The translations under genes were made by a program, and so were the position numbers. From Prevotellaceae bacterium (GTDB lineage Bacteria > Bacteroidota > Bacteroidia > Bacteroidales > Bacteroidaceae), in NCBI GenBank assembly GCA_030536165.1, contig JAUNQM010000031.1, positions 1-13,587 of the forward strand: DNA of 13,587 nucleotides, written 5' to 3'. How positions within the stretch are numbered: position 1 is the stretch's first letter; the number at the start of each line of letters is the position of its first letter. This document shows, piece by piece, positions 9,624 through 13,587 of the stretch. The notes under the pieces are model-generated. The model did no database searches. It was given only the letters and a program-made list of their open reading frames with translations, and was not told the origin of the DNA.

Positions 9624-9685
9624 CCCCCTCCATCTCCCCCCGAAGGGGAGGGTTTCGTTCCCCTCTTAAAGAGGGGCATAGGGGG
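9624..9685. repeat. C/G-rich cruciform-like intergenic repeat
   Basis: The outer arms CCCCCT (9624-9629) and AGGGGG (9680-9685) enclose two hairpins: CTCCCC-CCGAA-GGGGAG (9634-9650) and CCCCTC-TTAAA-GAGGGG (9660-9676). Together they would make a three-way junction. It resembles dispersed intergenic repeats seen in Bacteroidetes; this is from memory of such sequences and is not proven here. It lies in the expected leader of the tRNA-Ser transcript. Confidence 0.65.
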
Positions 9686-9708
9686 ATGCTACTTTTTTAT
9701 TTGCCGTG

Positions 9709-9716
9709 CAAAGGTA
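9709..9716 (-). promoter_or_regulatory. Candidate -7 box of the tRNA-Ser transcript
   Basis: On the - strand TACCTTTG matches TAnnTTTG exactly, in the typical context GCTACCTTTGCACGG. It is 43 bases past the trmB stop. No convincing -33 element is seen. A start near 9704 would give a leader of about 225 bases containing the cruciform repeat and the two tRNA fragments. Confidence 0.5.
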
Positions 9717-9758
9717 GCAAAAGTTTTTGACTTCGCAGCCTATTTTACAAAGTTTTTT

Positions 9759-10514
9759 TCAACCTTGTGTGCGTTTGTTGCGTCCGTAACTGCGATATGT
9801 GTCTTCTGGAATATCAATGTCGGGCTCTTGCAAGTCGCCTTCACGAGTCAAGCGGAAGCGTATGTATTTGATTGTGATGCCTCGGTCGAGCCACATCTGT
9901 TCGTAGTATGTGCGGATGTTGAGGTTTGGATTTGCCTCAAGCACGCTGTTGTCTGCATAGATATTGTCGCAGCAAACGTCAAGTGAAAGATGGTTGAGTT
10001 CCACCACAGCATTGGTGTAAGTATAGAGGAAATTGCTGTCTGTCTTCACGTTTATCTCTCCACCATCCTTCAGGAATTTGCGATACTTGCCAAGGAAGTT
10101 GGTACTTGTTAAGCGTTTGTTTACCTTTTTCATTTGAGGGTCGGAGAAGGTTAACCATATCCCATCAACCTCATCCGTGTCAAAGAAGTATTCGATGGCT
10201 TCAATGTTCGTGCGGAGGAAAGCAACATTGCGCAAACCCTCATGTAGTGCCTGCCTTGCACCTGTCCACATACGGGCGCCTTTTATGTCAACTCCGATGA
10301 AATTGATATTTGGATACAACCGTGCAAGCCCGACCGTGTATTCCCCTTTCCCGCAGCCGAGTTCGAGGTAGATAGGATTGCTGTTGCCGAAATATTGTTC
10401 GCGCCAATGTCCCTTCATGTCAAACGGCACTGCCTTGACTACAGAAAACGGAAGCTGGAACACGTTCTCCATTTCTTCCATTTCAGCGAACTTTTCTAAT
10501 TTGCCTTTTCCCAT
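9759..10514 (-). CDS. trmB: tRNA (guanine-N7-)-methyltransferase
   Basis: This 251-residue SAM-dependent methyltransferase forms m7G46 in the variable loop of tRNAs in the cytoplasm. The SAM-binding motif I is LELGCGKGEY (50-59), with the ribose-binding acid in FIGVDIKGARMW (72-83). The catalytic/substrate region is FSDPQMKKVNKR (123-134), where most families have DPWPKK; the variant is what Bacteroidetes members show as far as I recall. KTDS (157-160) and TYYEQMW (202-208) are the usual C-terminal family blocks. The Lys/Glu-rich N-terminus starts at the only well-placed ATG. It is directly upstream of tRNA-Ser on the same strand with no terminator seen between, so read-through is possible. 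Serine tRNAs have a long variable arm and are not expected substrates, so the proximity is probably coincidental. No TAnnTTTG box was found upstream. Confidence 0.95.
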   Translation of the reverse strand: MGKGKLEKFAEMEEMENVFQLPFSVVKAVPFDMKGHWREQYFGNSNPIYLELGCGKGEYTVGLARLYPNINFIGVDIKGARMWTGARQALHEGLRNVAFLRTNIEAIEYFFDTDEVDGIWLTFSDPQMKKVNKRLTSTNFLGKYRKFLKDGGEINVKTDSNFLYTYTNAVVELNHLSLDVCCDNIYADNSVLEANPNLNIRTYYEQMWLDRGITIKYIRFRLTREGDLQEPDIDIPEDTYRSYGRNKRTQG

Positions 10515-10590
10515 GTTTATGTGTATTGTTTTAGGAACCTATTTTGGATTCTCATTGTGTTTTATAAATTGTAATATTAGCCTTATAGTA

Positions 10591-10651
10591 CGACCCCGCT
10601 GGGGGCGCAGGATGGTGTTGGCTTCGCGTCCGCAGGTCTTCGACACTGCGG
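10591..10651. repeat. Palindromic repeat in the trmB-tatC gap
   Basis: CCCC-GCT-GGGG (10594-10604) is followed by GCGCA, and CCGCAG/CTGCGG (10630-10635 with 10646-10651) forms a second stem with a 10-base loop. The first resembles the GTCCC-GTT-GGGAC units near 7450, so it may be a diverged member of the same family. It lies in the 212-base gap 10515-10726, where no gene or clear terminator for tatC was seen. Confidence 0.4.
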
Positions 10652-10726
10652 TTAACAATGTTAGACATCTTTGAGGTCTCTGTTTCTCTGCTGCGTGAAA
10701 ATCATTGATGCAAAACTCGGATCTTT

Positions 10727-11509
10727 TTATTCCACCTTCTTTATTATCAATATGCTCATCTCGTAAAGCATATACATCGGCACGGTTACGAGTATGAGGG
10801 TCATGATGTCAGGCGGTGTGATAATGGCTGCCACTATCATTATCAAGATAAATGCGTGGCGGCGATATTTTGCGAGCATCGAACTCGTGATGATTCCCAT
10901 CTTTGCAAGGAAGAACGATATCACTGGCAACTGGAATATGACAGCCATTAGCAGTGTCAGAGTGGTAAGCGTGCCTATATATGAATCAAGAGTGATATTG
11001 TTCACTACAGCATCCGAGACCTGATACGTGCCCAAGAATCGGAAAGAGATAGGGAAGAGTACGAAATACGTCATCAATACTCCAATCACGAAAAGTACGT
11101 ATATCGTGACTATCGTCCTTGCCGAATAGCGTCGCTCGTTTTCGTAGAGTGCTGGTGAAACAAACCTGAACAACTCATATAATATATAAGGTGAAGCGGC
11201 AAGCAACGCCAGATAGAATGACGTGGTGACGTGGGTCATGAACTGCGACGAGAGTTCTACAGCTATCAACTTCACGGCATACGCCTCGAAATGGAAGTCG
11301 ATGCCAAAGTAATTGCACGCGTTTTCTATCCATCGGTAAGTGATGAAGTCCGACTTACTCGGTGCGAGCAAGAGCGCAAAGGTCTCGTCCTTGAAGCAGA
11401 ACACCACGAGGGCTATGACGGTGATAACGGCAATAATGCGTATGAGCATCCTTCGCAATACCTCAAGATGCCCACCGAAAGTCATAAAGCCGTCGCCTTC
11501 AGCACTCAT
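10727..11509 (-). CDS. tatC: Twin-arginine translocase subunit TatC
   Basis: This 260-residue multi-spanning inner-membrane protein is the receptor of the Tat pathway and binds twin-arginine signal peptides of folded cargo. Family marks: GGHLEVLRRMLIR (12-24) at the cytoplasmic N-terminus before the first membrane segment (about 22-40); YELFRFVSPALYENERRY (111-128); and TPPDIMTL (231-238) ahead of the last segment, which ends in MYMLYE (245-250). Further membrane segments lie at about 95-115, 133-155, 180-202 and 217-230, giving the expected six. Length is normal. The ATG start overlaps the tatA stop (ATGA), implying translational coupling and a tatA-tatC order. No separate tatB is present in the window, so a minimal TatA/TatC system with a bifunctional TatA is likely. 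Confidence 0.95.
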   Translation of the reverse strand: MSAEGDGFMTFGGHLEVLRRMLIRIIAVITVIALVVFCFKDETFALLLAPSKSDFITYRWIENACNYFGIDFHFEAYAVKLIAVELSSQFMTHVTTSFYLALLAASPYILYELFRFVSPALYENERRYSARTIVTIYVLFVIGVLMTYFVLFPISFRFLGTYQVSDAVVNNITLDSYIGTLTTLTLLMAVIFQLPVISFFLAKMGIITSSMLAKYRRHAFILIMIVAAIITPPDIMTLILVTVPMYMLYEMSILIIKKVE

Positions 11510-11718
11510 TTCGCTTCTTCTGAAGTTTCCTTCTTTTCAGTTTCCTTTGTCTCGTCTGGAGCATCGATAGGCTCCTTCATACCTTTCTTGAAACTCTGGA
11601 TGCCCTGTCCGAGTCCGCGCATGAGCTCTGGTACTTTCTTTCCACCAAATATCAGCAGTGCGATGGCAGCGATGAGTATAATCTCCGTCGTGCCTATCAT
11701 CAATATAAGATTTGCCAT
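11506..11718 (-). CDS. tatA: Twin-arginine translocase pore subunit TatA/E
   Basis: This 70-residue protein oligomerises to form the protein-conducting element of the Tat exporter. It has one membrane helix (about 4-23), the hinge FGGKKVPEL (24-32), an amphipathic helix RGLGQGIQSFKKGM (34-47), and a highly charged Glu/Lys/Thr tail. The FGxKKxPEL hinge and short length favour TatA/E over TatB. It is the first gene of the tatA-tatC operon and overlaps tatC by four bases. Confidence 0.93.
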   Translation of the reverse strand: MANLILMIGTTEIILIAAIALLIFGGKKVPELMRGLGQGIQSFKKGMKEPIDAPDETKETEKKETSEEAK

Positions 11719-11750
11719 ACTTTTCTGGTTTTATATTTATTAATGTGTGG

Positions 11751-11758
11751 CAAAGTTA
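11751..11758 (-). promoter_or_regulatory. Candidate -7 box of the tatA-tatC operon
   Basis: On the - strand TAACTTTG matches TAnnTTTG exactly, 32 bases before the tatA ATG. A run of T lies immediately upstream. The -33 element is weak. It is divergent from the symporter promoter, with the two -7 boxes about 44 bases apart. Confidence 0.6.
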
Positions 11759-11801
11759 TAAAAAAAAACGGAATATCAACTTCCTTTCATTATTTTATTT
11801 G

Positions 11802-11809
11802 TAATTTTG
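11802..11809 (+). promoter_or_regulatory. Candidate -7 box of the SLC13-type symporter gene
   Basis: TAATTTTG matches TAnnTTTG exactly, in an AT-rich stretch. A start near 11814 would give a leader of about 105 bases before the ATG at 11921, long enough to hold the paired repeats described separately. The -33 element is not clear. Confidence 0.55.
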
Positions 11810-11827
11810 CATTGAATTTTGCAATTA

Positions 11828-11919
11828 AGTAGGTGTGCACATTTATTTATACAAGCCTTGCACTACCTGCAGAGCACGATTCAACATAAGCATTATAAAA
11901 ACAACCTTGCACACCTACT
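11828..11919 (+). promoter_or_regulatory. Symporter leader able to form two mutually exclusive hairpins
   Basis: AGTAGGTGTGCA (11828-11839) is the exact reverse complement of TGCACACCTACT (11908-11919), which ends one base before the ATG. The inner part of the same left arm (11831-11839) can instead pair with TGCACTACCT (11859-11868), giving nine pairs with one bulged T. The two right arms are related: both carry CCTTGCAC (11856-11863 and 11905-11912). The long-range pairing would cover the ribosome landing site; the short one would free it. It matches no riboswitch class I recognise. Confidence 0.5.
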
Positions 11920-11920
11920 G

Positions 11921-13447
11921 ATGGAAATATTTGGAATAGACTGGCATATCTTGATGACTGTGGCACTGATAATTGGCATGTTTATCACACTGTTTAAGTC
12001 GAAACTACCTACCGACATGGTTTTCCTTGTCATTGTCGGACTACTGGTTGCCACGGGATGCCTAAAGATGGAAGACGCTATAAGCAGCTTCGGCGATGAG
12101 TCGGTAGTTACAATAGGTGTCTTGTTTATCGTCGTGGCAGGTCTCGACTGTACAGGAGTCTTGCATTGGATTACCCAGCATTTACTTGGCAAGCCTTCTT
12201 CTTATTTCTTCTCCATATTAAGACTAATGCTCCCTGTATCGGCACTTAGTGCTTTCTTGAGCAATACTACCGTTGTTGCCTTGTTTGTAAAGGTGGTAAA
12301 GATGTGGGCGCAACACCTAAACATCGCACCATCAAAACTACTCATTCCACTTAGTTACGCAGCAGGAATGGGAGGCATCTGCACACTGATTGGAACGCCA
12401 CCAAACCTTATAATTTCTGGTTTCTACAGTTCAACCACAGGCGTGAGGCTGAATATCTTCACGACCTTGCTTCCAGGATTGTTCTGCATGCTCGTAGGCG
12501 TTATTTCAATTGTGATGATGAGACGACTCCTGCCTTCTCGCCAGACACCTGCAGAAAAGCTTGGTGCCGACTCAATGGCAGAAATTACAGAGCTCATGAT
12601 TCCCCCTTACACAAACATGCCAGCACTATCGCTCAATGAAATCCATTTGAAAGAAGAGTGCAAGAAAAGTAAATTCCTTGGGTTAGTCCACTTCGACGGA
12701 GAGGTGGAACAAGTATATGACGACTCCGACCTCGACAACATCTTTATCATGGGCAAAGACGTCATGGTGTTTTCCGGCTACAGGGAAGAGGTGCTGGAAT
12801 ATGGTAAAAAGCACGGACTCAAATCTGATGTACACGACAATGAGACATCAATCAAAGTTGGCTTTAATACATTTTTATCATCAGCCATTATGATTGCTAT
12901 GGTGACGCTCTCAGCACTAAAAGTGCTTCCTTTGCTTTACTCTTGTGTCCTTGCAGCATTGCTCATGATATTCACACGTTGTTGCAACCTTAATCAGGCA
13001 CGCCAATCTATCAGTTGGGATGTACTAATGGTTTTTGCAAGTTCTGTTGCCATAGGCAAGGCAGTCGATTCCACAGGTCTTGCACAAATGATTGCCAATG
13101 AGATGACAAACCTTTGTGGTACCAATGCAATAGTTGCTTTTATATCAATATGTGTAATAGGCACGTTGCTCACAGAGTTTATCAGCAACACAGCTTGTGC
13201 CGCAATCATGTGCCCGATTGCGATTGGAATAGCGACAAACATGGGTGTAAATCCTCTGACATTTTGTATTGGACTGATGATAAGCGTCTCATCCAGTTTT
13301 GCCACACCAATAGGCTCACCTACGCATCTGCTTGTCTATGTACCTGGCGGATATCATTTCTGCGACTTCATGCGTATCGGTCTGCCTATGAACTTCATCA
13401 TCCTTGCAGCAAACATTTTCATCACGTTGTTGCTATTCCCGTTATAG
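11921..13447 (+). CDS. SLC13/DASS-family anion:sodium symporter with a cytoplasmic RCK_C-like insert
   Basis: This is a 508-residue inner-membrane carrier of the divalent anion:Na+ symporter family (di/tricarboxylates, sulfate, phosphate). Both hallmark Na+-site Ser-Asn-Thr motifs are present: FLSNTT (112-117) and FISNTA (420-425). Each is followed by its partner loop, GTPPNL (158-163) and ATPIGSPTH (461-469, where many members have TN). Around ten or more membrane segments flank a soluble stretch at about 205-312 that ends in a TrkA-C/RCK_C-like pattern (LDNIFIMGKDVMVFSGYREEV, split by the usual Gly-Asp-like turn). Relatives often carry two such domains and run to about 600 residues, so this form is compact. 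The ATG is preferred over an in-frame TTG at 11819, which lies within a few bases of the predicted transcription start and would add a non-membrane extension. The substrate cannot be told from sequence; sulfate or dicarboxylate is likely. The gene is intact although a probable IS begins 15 bases downstream. Confidence 0.9.
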   Translation: MEIFGIDWHILMTVALIIGMFITLFKSKLPTDMVFLVIVGLLVATGCLKMEDAISSFGDESVVTIGVLFIVVAGLDCTGVLHWITQHLLGKPSSYFFSILRLMLPVSALSAFLSNTTVVALFVKVVKMWAQHLNIAPSKLLIPLSYAAGMGGICTLIGTPPNLIISGFYSSTTGVRLNIFTTLLPGLFCMLVGVISIVMMRRLLPSRQTPAEKLGADSMAEITELMIPPYTNMPALSLNEIHLKEECKKSKFLGLVHFDGEVEQVYDDSDLDNIFIMGKDVMVFSGYREEVLEYGKKHGLKSDVHDNETSIKVGFNTFLSSAIMIAMVTLSALKVLPLLYSCVLAALLMIFTRCCNLNQARQSISWDVLMVFASSVAIGKAVDSTGLAQMIANEMTNLCGTNAIVAFISICVIGTLLTEFISNTACAAIMCPIAIGIATNMGVNPLTFCIGLMISVSSSFATPIGSPTHLLVYVPGGYHFCDFMRIGLPMNFIILAANIFITLLLFPL

Positions 13448-13495
13448 TATCTTTCATTAAATACGCGAGTTCGGGATAAGAAAAGTCTGTAAAAA

Positions 13496-13527
13496 TTTGG
13501 TAATCTCGCTATTATTTTGTAACTTTA
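13496..13527 (+). promoter_or_regulatory. Promoter of the putative transposase
   Basis: TTTG (13496-13499) and TAACTTTA (13520-13527) are separated by 20 bases, the spacing of Bacteroidetes -33/-7 promoters. The -7 box differs from TAnnTTTG only in its last base. Transcription would begin near 13532, inside the loop of the inverted repeat 13497-13575. Confidence 0.6.
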
Positions 13528-13575
13528 CAGTGTAAAAATCAAACAGTTAAAACCAACAATAGCGATGATTACCAA
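13497..13575 (+). promoter_or_regulatory. Inverted repeat trapping the transposase start codon
   Basis: The left arm 13497-13513 (TTGGTAATCTCGCTATT) pairs over 17 positions with 13558-13575 (AATAGCGA, then T, then GATTACCAA). The only irregularity is one bulged T, which is the middle base of the ATG. The promoter lies between the arms, so only transcripts entering from upstream contain both arms and can hide the start codon. Confidence 0.75.
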
Positions 13576-13587
13576 GGACAAAGTTAC
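13565..13587 (+). CDS. Start of a putative transposase gene (3' part outside the window)
   Basis: The ATG at 13565 opens MITKDKV and remains open to the window end. This opening resembles IS982-family transposases of Bacteroidales, but seven residues are too few for a firm call. The promoter and start-trapping stem upstream support a transposase; an ordinary chromosomal gene cannot be excluded. Confidence 0.5.

Larger units (their letters stand above)
13463..13587 (+). mobile_element. Probable left end of an insertion sequence (IS982-like suspected), cut by the window edge
   Basis: A candidate terminal inverted repeat starts at ACGCGAGTTCGGGATAAG (13463-13480). It is followed by a compact promoter, a start-codon-trapping stem and a new reading frame beginning MITKDKV. 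That N-terminus resembles Bacteroidales IS982-type transposases as I remember them. The right end, the second terminal repeat and the target duplication are outside the window, so the boundary and family are inference. No terminator for the symporter lies between its stop and this end. Confidence 0.5.

Noticed and set aside
10653..10663. An 11-base palindrome TAACAATGTTA that might be an operator.
   Set aside because: It is downstream of tatC and not at any predicted promoter, and it is too short to be distinguished from chance.
11819..11920. An N-terminal extension of the symporter from an in-frame TTG at 11819.
   Set aside because: The TTG is at or next to the predicted transcription start, the extension is hydrophilic and unlike the family N-terminus, and the ATG at 11921 gives a normal start just before the first membrane segment.

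Overview
The window looks like the chromosome of a Bacteroidales bacterium, most likely Prevotella or a close relative. Four things point there: a giant secreted protein ending in a type IX secretion (T9SS) type A-like sorting domain; -7 boxes of the Bacteroidetes form TAnnTTTG in front of several genes, with little sign of Shine-Dalgarno sequences; a TrmB with the Bacteroidetes-like motif FSDPQMKK; and several GTCCC/GGGAC-type palindromic intergenic repeats. The species assignment is inference.

Layout. Bases 1-7362 are the 3' part (2453 codons) of a very large cell-surface or secreted protein on the + strand, closed by a clear intrinsic terminator. A convergent gap of about 330 bases follows and holds five short palindromic repeats. 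A lipoprotein-type carboxylesterase runs back toward it on the - strand (7694-9205). Next, all on the - strand, come tRNA-Ser(GGA), two tandem 69-base copies of a rearranged piece of the 5' half of that tRNA, a C/G-rich cruciform-like repeat, and trmB. After another repeat-bearing gap come tatC and tatA, also on the - strand, with start and stop overlapping as ATGA. A divergent promoter region separates tatA from a + strand SLC13/DASS-type anion:sodium symporter (11921-13447) whose leader can form two competing hairpins. Immediately after it begins what is probably an insertion sequence; only its left end and the first seven complete codons of its transposase are inside the window.

How the genes relate. 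tatA and tatC form one operon encoding a minimal TatA/TatC twin-arginine exporter. trmB (tRNA m7G methyltransferase) lies directly upstream of tRNA-Ser on the same strand, but the tRNA has its own candidate promoter. The large surface protein, the esterase and the symporter show no obvious shared pathway.

The most unusual structures are non-coding: (1) the tandem, snap-back-like tRNA fragments in the leader of tRNA-Ser; (2) a 17-bp stem that would trap the start codon of the putative transposase only in read-through transcripts, because the element's own promoter starts inside it; (3) mutually exclusive hairpins in the symporter leader. No complete novel multigene system was found.
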